A DNA stretch of 64,000 bases from Breznakibacter sp047600785 (lineage in GTDB: Bacteria; Bacteroidota; Bacteroidia; Bacteroidales; Marinilabiliaceae): positions 2,170,001 to 2,234,000 of the forward strand of contig JASGKH010000002.1 in the NCBI GenBank assembly GCA_047600785.1, given 5' to 3'. Below, piece after piece: positions 44,715 through 54,479 of the stretch (the stretch's first letter is position 1; each line of letters opens with the position of its first letter). Below the pieces are notes generated by a model. The model saw only the letters and a program-made list of their open reading frames with translations. It did not search any database and was not told where the DNA came from. Position numbers and translations under genes: made by a program.

Positions 44715-45752
44715 TTAACGTGACGTTGAATTGCCCGTTTTGGCCAAGCGATGACGGAACAGCAAACTGACGATTCCCTTCAGGTATCCCCACCCGTACG
44801 ACACATGAAGGGTGGCCATGGCCCAAACAATATGACCGGCAATGGCAACGGGCTCGTTTATGGGTCGTGCACCCAGCCCGACCACCGTCAATCCGGCCAG
44901 ATAGATCAATGCCCCAGAAACAAAAAACAGCCATGCAAAGGGGAAAAACAGTCCCAATAACAGAGTCGACAACAAATATCCTACAAGTAAAGCAGGTACC
45001 AATTGCCTTACAGTGGCAATTCTCTTTAATTTCAAGTTAACCAATGGCTTAAACAGCCCATACTGGTAATACATTTTAAACAGTTTTCCGTAAGTGGCCC
45101 GTGCATAGTAGCTAACCACCAGATTAGGGATCAGCACAATTTTAAGCCCGTTCTTGATCATCCTTGCATTAAACTCATCATCCTGATTACGGACAAGTTC
45201 CTCATCAAAAAGACCTATTTTATCGAATACTTCGCGCCGGAAGCATCCAAACGGAACGGTATCCACCTCCTTGACCTCATTGGTTCCGATACGAAACCAT
45301 GCATTCCCAACGCCAAACGGGTGCGATAGTGCCACGGCAATGGCTTTGGCCGCTAAACTTTGGTCGGCCGGTTTGGTTTCGATCAGGCATCCCACGTTAT
45401 GGCAATCGTAAGTACGCAAAGCGGTTACCAGCGTCGTCAAATAGTTGGCCGGATATACCGAATGGGAATCCATCCTCACAATTACATCGCCTCCCGCCTT
45501 CAAAATCGCAGTGTTCAATCCTGTGGGAACGATTCGTTTCGGGTTATCGACCAAATGGATATTGGAATGATCGGCCGCAAATTCGGCCACCATTTCACGC
45601 GTACCGTCATCCGACATGCCATCGGCTACCAGTACTTCCATCCGTTGCGATGGATAGTCTTGCGCCAAAATGGCTTCGAGCGTTTTTAGAATATAGGCCG
45701 ATTCGTTGCGAACCGGCACCACCAATGATATAAAAGGCTGGTTGTTGTCCAT
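44715..45752 (-). CDS. GT2 glycosyltransferase with C-terminal membrane segments
   Basis: A 345-residue GT-A enzyme: SLVVPVRNE at the start, ADGMSDDGT, and a metal-site region RMDSHS, then RNQDDEFNARM. About 80 C-terminal residues form three membrane segments, as in ExoA-like transferases. It adds a sugar to a lipid-linked intermediate at the inner membrane; donor and linkage cannot be read. It is 13 bases upstream of the initiating transferase. Confidence 0.92.
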   Translation of the reverse strand: MDNNQPFISLVVPVRNESAYILKTLEAILAQDYPSQRMEVLVADGMSDDGTREMVAEFAADHSNIHLVDNPKRIVPTGLNTAILKAGGDVIVRMDSHSVYPANYLTTLVTALRTYDCHNVGCLIETKPADQSLAAKAIAVALSHPFGVGNAWFRIGTNEVKEVDTVPFGCFRREVFDKIGLFDEELVRNQDDEFNARMIKNGLKIVLIPNLVVSYYARATYGKLFKMYYQYGLFKPLVNLKLKRIATVRQLVPALLVGYLLSTLLLGLFFPFAWLFFVSGALIYLAGLTVVGLGARPINEPVAIAGHIVWAMATLHVSYGWGYLKGIVSLLFRHRLAKTGNSTSR

Positions 45753-45772
45753 GAAGATTTTTTTTACGGAAA

Positions 45773-47068
45773 CTACCGGGATACCTCGGACACGAAACGC
45801 CTGAATTTACCCATCCGTGTTCGGTCAAGGACCTCGTAACGGCTCATGCGAATGTCCAAACCTTTTTCCAATGACGAGTCGCACAGCGATTTCAGGAACC
45901 CTGTCTCTGCATCGTTAAGGTCACGCGGGGCCACATAACGTATGTCGAACGCATCGCTGTGGGTTTGGATCACTTTGTATTCCGTGATGACATCAAACTT
46001 GTTGGAAAAATCTTTGAATATGTAATAAAATGCCGTATCGCCGGGAGTCTTTTTCCCCGACGGCAATACGGCCATATCCTCCCGGCGGCCATACAGCTGG
46101 GTCAGATATTGCCTGCCGTTTTGCCAGACCACTGCCCCTAAATCGCCCGGCTGGTAACGGATAAAAGGCGTACCCATGTTAAATAGCGACGTAATGGTGA
46201 CATTGCCCAACTGTCCGTCGGGCAAAACGCGGCCATCTTCATCAAGTATCTCAATCTTTATCAATTCAACAGGAACTTCCCAATAGGGTCCCGTGGCAAA
46301 TCCCAGTATCCCGAATTCCGAGGCGCCGTATTCATTGCAAACCGGCGCACCGATGGCATCTTCAACCAATTGACGTTCATCGGCATCGCACATCTCGGCC
46401 GTCAGGATGCAGCCTTTTATGTCTGGGGATATGTCCGTCAAGATTCGTTGGGTCCGGTTCAGGTATTTGGCAAAACTGATTATCGGATACGAATAACCGT
46501 ACAAATAAGCAAATTTGCGTCGCTTGAATCCATCCGCCCATGTCTCCAAAGCCTGATCGGACAGATCGAGTACCGGAAAGCGTTTGCGATGCCCCACAAG
46601 ATCCTTTATTTTCTCGACGTACTTCGAGGTAAACGTCGATGGGGCACCATAAAATCGAGCCTGCCAGTCGTTCAACGATACTCCTATTTGCCCGTAACAA
46701 TGAGCCACATGTATCCATGTCAATGTATGGGTCAGCAAATCCTTTGAAAACCGGAAAGGTTTACCCGACGATCCCGACGTGCTTGACCAGTAATATTTAT
46801 TTGATTTTCTGAGCCATTGCTCACTGTCAATGCCATGCTGCTTAATGACGGTTTTATTCATCACCGGAAGATGGTGCCATTCATCGGGCCAGTGGCCGAC
46901 CAAATTCGCATAGGCTTTGTTGTTTGCCCAATGGTAACCGGCAATTTCCCAGGCCTGGGCATTGTGCCACTGTAATTTATCGGATACAAGATTAATCTCT
47001 TTCCATTTCTTACGTGCGGCATTAACGGGAAACCCTTGCCATTGCAACAGTTTAAAAAAGTCGATCAT
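45773..47068 (-). CDS. CapK/PaaK-like adenylate-forming protein
   Basis: The 431-residue protein resembles CapK and phenylacetate-CoA ligase: SSTSGSSGKPFRF (the phosphate-binding loop, about residues 95-107), CNEYGASEFGILGF, and the later GNVTITSLFNMGTPFIRYQPGDLG. Such proteins activate a carboxylic acid with ATP. Inside polysaccharide loci they are common but their substrate is usually unknown. It overlaps the polymerase gene upstream by four bases (ATGA), so the two are coupled. It may supply an acyl group for decorating the glycan (inference). Confidence 0.85.
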   Translation of the reverse strand: MIDFFKLLQWQGFPVNAARKKWKEINLVSDKLQWHNAQAWEIAGYHWANNKAYANLVGHWPDEWHHLPVMNKTVIKQHGIDSEQWLRKSNKYYWSSTSGSSGKPFRFSKDLLTHTLTWIHVAHCYGQIGVSLNDWQARFYGAPSTFTSKYVEKIKDLVGHRKRFPVLDLSDQALETWADGFKRRKFAYLYGYSYPIISFAKYLNRTQRILTDISPDIKGCILTAEMCDADERQLVEDAIGAPVCNEYGASEFGILGFATGPYWEVPVELIKIEILDEDGRVLPDGQLGNVTITSLFNMGTPFIRYQPGDLGAVVWQNGRQYLTQLYGRREDMAVLPSGKKTPGDTAFYYIFKDFSNKFDVITEYKVIQTHSDAFDIRYVAPRDLNDAETGFLKSLCDSSLEKGLDIRMSRYEVLDRTRMGKFRRFVSEVSR

Positions 47069-48468
47069 TTTAACGGTTCTGTTTCTTCGTTTTTACGGTG
47101 CACCACCGATGCATCGGGCACCAACATCAGGTAGGCAAACCCCATAACCACTCCCGGCATGGCCAAACGCATGGCGGCATGGAACATGGTAAAAAAACCG
47201 ATAAAGAAGAACACAAGGAACCATGACCGCTGGAGCAGGTTTCCGTACCGGAGAAAATGCCTGATGGGCATGATCAGGTAGGCAATCAAAATAAACAACA
47301 ATCCCATCAGACCCTGCTCGGCCAACAACCGGCTGTATTCAGTATGTGCGGCCGCGGCATGGCCAAACTCGCGGTAGTGGTACATCATTGCCATTCCATA
47401 GCCGGTTCCGAACATTGGATAATCGGCAAATGCTTTTAAATCGCCAAGCATAATATTCTCGCGGCCCGATAAATAACTCTTACCGTCTTTATGCTCTCCG
47501 GTAAGTACTTCGGACGTCGATTTTCCCTGATAACGGTAAAGCAGAAAATTATTCGACAAACTGTTGGCCACCCACACGGTAATGATCAACACGACCAAAC
47601 TGCCCAATATGTAAGGCTTCATCCGGTTAAGCTGTGTCCTGAACGTATGGCTTTTAAGGAACAGATACCCCAGCCCGATCAGGATGGCAGTCAGCATGCT
47701 TAATATTCCACCGCGGCTGAGCGTTAACAATCCCCGGAGGAACAACAAACCGATCATGGCATAATCGAGCCCCCTTAACGGTGTCAACTTGAACCCTTGA
47801 AGTGCGAAAAACACCGCGATTAAAATGAACCATCCAAAAATGGTGGAAACCTGGTTGGCCGCGAATCCCCCGGCAGCCAAAGGGTTCGATTGCACACTGG
47901 TAAATACCAGCGTGTCGAGGCTGGCCACCAATGAGATACCGACCACCAACGTAAAAGCCGGAAGAAATACGAAGCGTAATAAATCAAGCAATTGTTCTTT
48001 TGTAATCGGTTTTCGAAAAAAATAGGCCGCCGAAAACAGGAGAGACAGAGGCCCCGACATATTGAACATGACCATTTCACGGGCACGTCCCGGCTCCGGA
48101 TCGGATGCCAAAAAAATGGCCGGAATCAACAATCCCAGCAACAAAAGAAACAGTGGATGAAGCCCCTTTCCCTTTCGTATCAGAATACCTGTAAACAGAA
48201 TGGCAATGGCCGAATATTTGCCCATCTCGTAAAACAAAAACGAACCGGACATACGGTACATCAGCTCGAAACCAACCACGTACAAGGCAAAATAACCGGC
48301 CATGTAATCTTTATCGCCCGTCACCACCACAATAAGCAGCGACAGGACCACAATGCCAACAAAATAATAGCCCACCACTACCGGCGCAAATTTCATCAAC
48401 ATTCCCAGAAGCAAATGGACGCCTATCAACAACCAATATAGCGACGGACGCCTAAATAGAAATCCCAT
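47065..48468 (-). CDS. O-antigen polymerase/ligase-like membrane protein (Wzy/WaaL family)
   Basis: This 467-residue protein has about ten to twelve membrane segments and the Wzy_C-type region FADYPMFGTGYGMAM followed by AAAHTEYSRLLAEQGLMGLL, with a large loop carrying conserved His and Arg residues. It is either the repeat-unit polymerase (Wzy) or a ligase; a single such gene in a capsule or O-antigen locus favours polymerase. It overlaps the CapK-like gene by four bases. Confidence 0.87.
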   Translation of the reverse strand: MGFLFRRPSLYWLLIGVHLLLGMLMKFAPVVVGYYFVGIVVLSLLIVVVTGDKDYMAGYFALYVVGFELMYRMSGSFLFYEMGKYSAIAILFTGILIRKGKGLHPLFLLLLGLLIPAIFLASDPEPGRAREMVMFNMSGPLSLLFSAAYFFRKPITKEQLLDLLRFVFLPAFTLVVGISLVASLDTLVFTSVQSNPLAAGGFAANQVSTIFGWFILIAVFFALQGFKLTPLRGLDYAMIGLLFLRGLLTLSRGGILSMLTAILIGLGYLFLKSHTFRTQLNRMKPYILGSLVVLIITVWVANSLSNNFLLYRYQGKSTSEVLTGEHKDGKSYLSGRENIMLGDLKAFADYPMFGTGYGMAMMYHYREFGHAAAAHTEYSRLLAEQGLMGLLFILIAYLIMPIRHFLRYGNLLQRSWFLVFFFIGFFTMFHAAMRLAMPGVVMGFAYLMLVPDASVVHRKNEETEPLK

Positions 48469-48480
48469 GTAAAATGTTTG

Positions 48481-49548
48481 TTATATTTCAAATTTCCAAC
48501 CCCTTTGTGCCATTAAGCTAAGTGACAATTCCATGACCACCCCGAGTTTGAACGGCTCCGCAACTTTTTTTATCCCATTGCCTAACCGCACGCACAACGC
48601 ATCATCACTGAGCATCCAAACCAACTGTTCTTTTATGCCTTCGACATCGTGACATTCAACAAAACATGCGCTGACGTCGTGCTCAAAATATTCGCCCAAT
48701 GAGTTATAACGCGTAATCAGTACCGGAATTCCCACCATGCCCGACTCAACCAAAATACCGGGAAGCCCTTCGCCGAAATGATACGTTGGTAAAGCCAGCA
48801 ATCTGTATCCGGTAATTGTTCGTTGAACCTGGTCCGGTTGTAAAACCCCTTTATATCGGATTGTGCCATTGCTGTTTTCGCACTTCGCAATGAACTCAGC
48901 TTCGTATCCGGGATCAATATCGCCGTAAACGTCCAAACCAACCAATGTATGGCCTGTTTCGTTGACAAGTTCCACGGCCCGGATCAAATTGGCCACCCCT
49001 TTGGTTTCCGTGACGCGCGACACAAACACAATCCGCATACGGTCAGCCTTGTCGATGGACCATCTCACCCCGTCGTCTTTCCGTGGGTTATATACAATCT
49101 CGACATTCCGCAACCCAACGGCCCCGAGTCCGTTTTTAAGGATCAGCGATTCGGCCATCACCACGTCCATCTTGTTCAATTCGTGTACATAAAGCTTTTT
49201 GAAAATCCATTGCAGCCCTGCTATTTGCCGGTCAAAGCTACCTCCGATGACAAAAAGAGCCACCTTTTTTCGTTTCGCCAGCCTGACAAAAAACAGTACC
49301 GCCACCATAAATATCCGCCCGTTTTTGTTCAACGACAATATCAATAGGGGGTGCCGCCATATAAACGCCAAAAGATTCCTGTAATATTTCAACTTTGATG
49401 ACTCCCGGTTAATGCTGTCAAAAAAATGGATGTGGCGCACACCGGCATTCGCAAAACCTTCTTTCAGAAAATCGTTCTTAATCCCATCTCCAACAAAAGG
49501 AGGAGAAAAAGGTCCGATAAATCCGATGGATACAATTTTTCCAGACAT
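48481..49548 (-). CDS. GT4 glycosyltransferase
   Basis: A GT-B, family-4 transferase with a two-domain layout: N-terminal IGFIGPFSPPFVGDG, then RIVFVSRVTETKGVANLI, and the donor-site motif FGEGLPGILVESGMVGIPV (an EX7E-like Glu pair). It should transfer a hexose from a nucleotide sugar onto the growing repeat unit. The ATG at 49548, 13 bases after the previous stop, gives a usual family start; in-frame ATGs at 49569 and 49596 would overlap the gene before it. Confidence 0.88.
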   Translation of the reverse strand: MSGKIVSIGFIGPFSPPFVGDGIKNDFLKEGFANAGVRHIHFFDSINRESSKLKYYRNLLAFIWRHPLLILSLNKNGRIFMVAVLFFVRLAKRKKVALFVIGGSFDRQIAGLQWIFKKLYVHELNKMDVVMAESLILKNGLGAVGLRNVEIVYNPRKDDGVRWSIDKADRMRIVFVSRVTETKGVANLIRAVELVNETGHTLVGLDVYGDIDPGYEAEFIAKCENSNGTIRYKGVLQPDQVQRTITGYRLLALPTYHFGEGLPGILVESGMVGIPVLITRYNSLGEYFEHDVSACFVECHDVEGIKEQLVWMLSDDALCVRLGNGIKKVAEPFKLGVVMELSLSLMAQRGWKFEI

Positions 49549-49561
49549 TGGGGAAGATACG

Positions 49562-50692
49562 TTAATCATAATGGTTCCAAAGCATCCCTTCGCCAAGCAA
49601 CAGCCTGTATGTCATCACAATCCGACCTATTGCACTTTGCTTCGAATAACTCTCCATAACCCTTAAATGGAATCTGTTTGCCATGTCTTTTACTTCGCCG
49701 TTTCCCGAAAGACATTTCACGATTGCATCTGCCAATGCATCGGGATCGCGAGGCGAAATCAGCATCCCAAATTCTCCATTACCCAGCACATCGGCACATT
49801 CGCCCACGGCCGTACTCACCACCGGCAATTTTGCCAATCCGTACTCGAGCAACGACACGGGCAGTCCCTCTGAAATCGACGACAAAACACCAACCTGGCA
49901 CTTCTGCAGGATTGTCTCCACATCGGTACGCGAGCCCAGTAAATGAATATGTTGCCGGGCAGGATCGATTTTGGACGAAAGGTTTCTGACCGATTCAAGG
50001 TACTCATCCTGATTATCGCCACCAACCATATATAACTGGGCATAAGGATATTGTTGCAATACCTTTTCGAAAGATGTTAACAACGTGGCGTGATCTTTCT
50101 GGGGACGGATGTTTGCTAACGACAATATTTTGGGGCCTTTGTCTTCGTTCGGAAGGTTTACCGTCCCCAAATCGACATTGGCGAAATTTAAATCCGGAAA
50201 ATTGCGAAGATAATAAACACGATCGGGGTCAAATTTCAGCACTTCTACGGCGTAACGCAACAGATTACTATTGACCACGAACGCGTAATCAATTAATTTC
50301 CGGCAAAATAAAAGACCGCGTTTATCGCGTTTTTCCAAATAATCGCTCATGCCGAAATGGTCGTGCCAAACTACTTTCAGGCCAGGTCTAAACATTTTGA
50401 TCGCACAAGCCCAGTAAACAGAACTTGAATGCGAATGGATCACCTGAATACGATGCTTCTGTACAAACCTTAAAATGCGCCAAAATGCGACTATGTCAAG
50501 GAATCCCTTCTTGTTGGCCACCAAAAGTTTTTCCCGGTCGTAAAAGAACCGTGCCAGATCGCCCGACGAGTGTGTGGCGCACAAATAGCTGTCAATTCCC
50601 ACATCGGCCAGCCCATTGGCTATGTTAACCGCCATCCGCTCGGCCCCGGCCGCAATGAGCGAATCGATCATGTTCAATATCCTTAAGCCCAT
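49562..50692 (-). CDS. GT4 glycosyltransferase
   Basis: The 376-residue protein starts with a typical LNMIDSLIAAGAERMA and has KILSLANIRPQKDHATLL near the domain boundary and SISEGLPVSLLEYGLAKLPVV as donor-binding motif. It is a retaining GT-B enzyme for polysaccharide assembly. The N-terminal GAER-type motif is frequent in capsule transferases. Donor and acceptor cannot be read from sequence. Confidence 0.93.
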   Translation of the reverse strand: MGLRILNMIDSLIAAGAERMAVNIANGLADVGIDSYLCATHSSGDLARFFYDREKLLVANKKGFLDIVAFWRILRFVQKHRIQVIHSHSSSVYWACAIKMFRPGLKVVWHDHFGMSDYLEKRDKRGLLFCRKLIDYAFVVNSNLLRYAVEVLKFDPDRVYYLRNFPDLNFANVDLGTVNLPNEDKGPKILSLANIRPQKDHATLLTSFEKVLQQYPYAQLYMVGGDNQDEYLESVRNLSSKIDPARQHIHLLGSRTDVETILQKCQVGVLSSISEGLPVSLLEYGLAKLPVVSTAVGECADVLGNGEFGMLISPRDPDALADAIVKCLSGNGEVKDMANRFHLRVMESYSKQSAIGRIVMTYRLLLGEGMLWNHYD

Positions 50693-50730
50693 GGCATCGT
50701 TTTATCCCCGTAAATATTCAGTTCTGTTTT

Positions 50731-51894
50731 TCAGGTAAACGAGGATTCGTCGTGGAGAAGTTTTACCACATCCTCCTCAAACCGTTCCAACGTATATTCC
50801 CTGGCCCATTCCATTCCCGACATGGCCATTTGCCGGTACGCATTGTCGTTGGTTATCAGATCTAAAATGGCTTTGGCCACCAATTGTGCATCGGGTTCGA
50901 CCAATACGCCGCGCATTCCGTTGCCCAGCATCGAATGCACGCACGATACCCTTGTGGAAACGGGCACACAGCCCCACCACATGGCTTCGGCCACCACTTT
51001 GGGCCAGCCTTCGGACATGGACATAAACACCAGAAAATGTGATTTTTGAAAATAGCCGATCACTTCGCCGGGAGATATTTTACCCGTAAAAACCACTCTA
51101 TGCGCCACATCCATTTCCTCCACCGCCTGCCTTAACATGGCTTCCTGGTTTCCTCCGCCAATTAAGGTCAACTGGGCATCAATACCCGAATCAAGGAGCC
51201 GTTTCAACGTCTTCACCGCCACCAAAGGACGTTTGTTGGCAGTGAGTGTTCCTACAAATACCAGCCTGACAGGTTGCTTGTCCGATATATCCCTCACACT
51301 TACCGGTAATTTGTCGGCATTGGTGTATGACGCCGTATAAAAAGGAACAATGTGGCGGCTCTTTTCGCCCCAATCCCCGTAAACAAGCACCTTTGTACGA
51401 TGCGTCAGCCATTCATTGCGCAAAATGCGCTGCTGGAGCCGGTATGTCCAGGGTTGTGTAGAGTTCCAGTCCCAGTTATTGGCATATTTCACCGTTTTTA
51501 TCTTTCCAGGAAAAAACAATTGGACGAACGAAGCCACAAGTCCCATGTTACCGGGGCAACGTAAATGAATGTGGTTCGCCCTGTGCATCTCACGAAACAA
51601 TACCCAAACAACCAATGGCAGCCGGACAAACGTTGACATAGCGGCCGGAAATGATTGAAGGTTCAGGGCAGGCACTTTCACAAAATGCAGGTTTGGATGA
51701 CGGTAAGCCATGTCCAATGCATCGGGTTTTGTGTGGCCCAACGGCGCCACAATCGTTACCGCATCGACATGCTTCAGCCAAAGGTTCATTTCTCTGACGT
51801 AAGGCGCATAACTGTAATAGTTACGTTGGTCATCGTATTTATGCCATGCATAACTCACCACCAAAAAACGAATGTTTTTCTTCGATTCTCCCAT
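50731..51894 (-). CDS. GT4 glycosyltransferase
   Basis: A 387-residue family-4 transferase; motifs LVFVGTLTANKRPLVAV and MSEGWPKVVAEAMWWGCVPV (EX7E: Glu-Gly-Trp-Pro-Lys...Glu). The N-terminal half is longer than in the neighbours and has the sequence HLRCPGNMG, seen in several capsule GT4 proteins. It shares one base with the stop of the next GT4 gene, so the two are translated together. Confidence 0.92.
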   Translation of the reverse strand: MGESKKNIRFLVVSYAWHKYDDQRNYYSYAPYVREMNLWLKHVDAVTIVAPLGHTKPDALDMAYRHPNLHFVKVPALNLQSFPAAMSTFVRLPLVVWVLFREMHRANHIHLRCPGNMGLVASFVQLFFPGKIKTVKYANNWDWNSTQPWTYRLQQRILRNEWLTHRTKVLVYGDWGEKSRHIVPFYTASYTNADKLPVSVRDISDKQPVRLVFVGTLTANKRPLVAVKTLKRLLDSGIDAQLTLIGGGNQEAMLRQAVEEMDVAHRVVFTGKISPGEVIGYFQKSHFLVFMSMSEGWPKVVAEAMWWGCVPVSTRVSCVHSMLGNGMRGVLVEPDAQLVAKAILDLITNDNAYRQMAMSGMEWAREYTLERFEEDVVKLLHDESSFT

Positions 51895-53021
51895 CAGCGC
51901 AATGAATTATAAAAAGCCAGATTCTCCACAACCAACCGATCGGCATCGAACGTGTGCAACACAAACCGGCGGCCAGCCCGGGCCATCTCCTCCATTTCGG
52001 ACGGATGGTCAAACGCATAAAGTATTTTTTCTGCAATATCGGACGGATTGTGCGGATTGCACAACAACCCCGTCACTCCATGTTCCACCACTTCGGGGCC
52101 CGGCCCTGCCATGGTAAATATGACCGGCCTCCCGGTCAGCATGGCTTCGGGGGCCACTAATCCCAGCGTTTCCATGTGCGAGGGAAAAATGCAAATGTGC
52201 CCTTTTCGATAGGCGTCGGGCATTTCCGGGCGCTTTAAAGTTCCCATAAATTTTACATGGGCCAGAATATCCGGCGGAATGGTTTCTTTCAGCATGGCGA
52301 TGTACGATTTCTTATTGGGGAAGTACCAATCGCGACCATACACGCATAATTCGACCTGAGGGTATTTCTCGATCACTTTGGGCAGAGCCTGGATAAGTTG
52401 CCTGATTCCTTTTTTCTCACAAACCGTTCCCGCAAATACCAAACGGTAAGGCACAAATGCACTACCATCGGACGAAAACAAACCGGAGTCAACCGGAAGT
52501 CCCACCACGGCTATCGGTTTTTGGTGATAAGACAAATATTTTCCCGTGTGTGTCTGAACGTATTTTGAAACTGCAATGAACCCATCGGCATTGCGAAATG
52601 ACCATTTCTCCTGAAGGCCTTTCCACCACTGAACAGGCCGGTTCTCCGATTCTGCAAAAAAATGATGTCCTCCGTGCAGCCGAATAACTTTACGGTACGG
52701 CGTTGAGCGGGCCACAAATGCCAATCCTGCTTCCGGACTTTCCACGATGTCGATGGGTTGTTTTTTGTGTAAATCCTTCAAAAACCGACGGATCCTGATC
52801 ACGTTCGGAATAAAAGCAAACCGCTTTCGACCCGAATGGGGCAGCCGGTAGAGCTCAATCCCTTCATCATTCATGTGTACCAGCTCCTTCTTTTGCCCCA
52901 CACCCACTACCGTGACGCAATGGCCACATCTGACCAGCGCCCTGCCGAAAGTTTGCACAAAACTACCAATCCCTCCGGTTGCCCACAACGGATATTCGTG
53001 CGTGAGAAAGCAAATGTGCAT
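51894..53021 (-). CDS. GT4 glycosyltransferase
   Basis: A 375-residue GT-B enzyme, beginning ICFLTHEYPLWATGGIGSF (the glycine loop of the acceptor domain) with RLVFAGTVCEKKGIRQLI and SHMETLGLVAPEAMLTGRPV as donor-site region. It lies three bases after the unfamiliar GT-B-like gene and touches the next gene. Specificity is unknown. Confidence 0.93.
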   Translation of the reverse strand: MHICFLTHEYPLWATGGIGSFVQTFGRALVRCGHCVTVVGVGQKKELVHMNDEGIELYRLPHSGRKRFAFIPNVIRIRRFLKDLHKKQPIDIVESPEAGLAFVARSTPYRKVIRLHGGHHFFAESENRPVQWWKGLQEKWSFRNADGFIAVSKYVQTHTGKYLSYHQKPIAVVGLPVDSGLFSSDGSAFVPYRLVFAGTVCEKKGIRQLIQALPKVIEKYPQVELCVYGRDWYFPNKKSYIAMLKETIPPDILAHVKFMGTLKRPEMPDAYRKGHICIFPSHMETLGLVAPEAMLTGRPVIFTMAGPGPEVVEHGVTGLLCNPHNPSDIAEKILYAFDHPSEMEEMARAGRRFVLHTFDADRLVVENLAFYNSLR

Positions 53022-53024
53022 GGA

Positions 53025-54428
53025 CTAATTTTTACGGTTTGCGACCGACAAGCAATAGGACGCCAGGTTTTTCGAAGCTTCGGTAACCGGATGCAGCACC
53101 ACGTTCCGGAACCAGTCCCCACGGCTTTGGGCCACCTCCGAAGGTTGGTGCAACGCTTTATTGACCGCCGATACGATTTCTTCTTTCCCGTTCAGCCAAA
53201 TCACACAATCGCCGGCAGGCATGCTTCGGAACTGCTGGTATTGGTTGTTGACCCTGGCCGACCAGGACGTCACTTCCGGCTGGTCGTAGTTAATATAGAT
53301 AGCCGGCTTATCGAACACGGCGAAATCGTGCGCCATGGTCGATCCGACATTGATGACCGCATCGGAATGCAACGACACATTCACCAGTAAGGCCACATCT
53401 TCGGGCGTGGGCACAATGGAATCCCAACCACCTTTGTATGATTTCCACAACGGGTCGGACACCTTTATCAAACCGGGATATTCTTTAACGACTTTTTCAA
53501 AACGTCCCGAAAGGTCAACCGGACAACGGCGCAAAAGTAGTTGCGGTCTTTCGGGCCCGGGCATCTCCATCAACATTTCGGCCACGTCGCGCAAATACAA
53601 ATCATCACAAGGGAACGTAAGATCGTTGCCCGAAAAACAAATAATTTTCTTTTGCGGGTCGAGACCGGTCTTTTCACAAAACTCATTTTTGGAAAGATGC
53701 CAATCAGGGCGGTGGTAAAACTCAAATTGCGGCGTGCCGGTAATCGCAATCTGAGTGTCGGGGATTTCGGGATAGTACTTGTTCATCTCTTCCTTCATAA
53801 ATTGCGACCATACCACATAATATTCCGACCGTACCAAAAGTCGCGCCTTGGGTAAATTGTCCCACGAATAAACGGCTCCCACGGAGGGAATGCCCAATTG
53901 GCTTGCCGCTTCTACCACGGCCGATGCATCGATGGAGCGCTGGTGCGTGCAGAAAAGCACGTCGGGTGACATTTCTCGCAGCACATCTTTTTGCCCGGCC
54001 ACGAAAGACGAGCGTCCCAATACCTTTTTGTACCAACTTTCCAAAAACAGGATTCCTTTGTAGCGCCCAAACGTCAACCGACCGATAAACGCAGCAAGAA
54101 CAAAGAAAAGCCTGGTGGCGCCTTTGTATTTTTTACGCGTCCAGTTGATCATGGTCGTTGGGTTATCGTCCAGCTGCGTATTGTAACGCAAGCGCGCATA
54201 TGTAATTGCCTCTTTCAGCAGTTTCCCGGTGAACGATTCGCCATAAATGGGCATCCGCTGATAGGTGAACGTTCTATCGGGATGCAATTTTTTCAGCTCC
54301 TGTAAAATTTCATCGGACAAAGTGGTGTAAAGCACCACCTCATCGTGTTCCGCGAAATGGTCCACAAAGCTGCTGTAAAGATAGTTGCGCAACCCGGTAC
54401 CATCAGGTACCAACAGACAAATCCTCAT
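53025..54428 (-). CDS. Uncharacterised GT-B-like glycosyltransferase
   Basis: The 467-residue protein starts RICLLVPDGTGLRNYLYS and has a late motif VSLHSDAVINVGSTMAHDF then DKPAIYINYDQ, like the donor site of CDP-glycerol/UDP-sugar GT-B enzymes (an S-T-x-x-x-D/E pattern). I cannot place it in GT4, GT2 or another common family. It lies between GT4 genes and the CMP-sugar synthetase gene, 51 bases after that gene's stop, so it is a good candidate for the transferase that uses the CMP-activated nonulosonic acid. That role is inference from position only. Confidence 0.62.
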   Translation of the reverse strand: MRICLLVPDGTGLRNYLYSSFVDHFAEHDEVVLYTTLSDEILQELKKLHPDRTFTYQRMPIYGESFTGKLLKEAITYARLRYNTQLDDNPTTMINWTRKKYKGATRLFFVLAAFIGRLTFGRYKGILFLESWYKKVLGRSSFVAGQKDVLREMSPDVLFCTHQRSIDASAVVEAASQLGIPSVGAVYSWDNLPKARLLVRSEYYVVWSQFMKEEMNKYYPEIPDTQIAITGTPQFEFYHRPDWHLSKNEFCEKTGLDPQKKIICFSGNDLTFPCDDLYLRDVAEMLMEMPGPERPQLLLRRCPVDLSGRFEKVVKEYPGLIKVSDPLWKSYKGGWDSIVPTPEDVALLVNVSLHSDAVINVGSTMAHDFAVFDKPAIYINYDQPEVTSWSARVNNQYQQFRSMPAGDCVIWLNGKEEIVSAVNKALHQPSEVAQSRGDWFRNVVLHPVTEASKNLASYCLSVANRKN

Positions 54429-54479
54429 TTTATACCAAATTTATATCCAACACTTAAGGAAAAACTTTGAATTCGCAAC

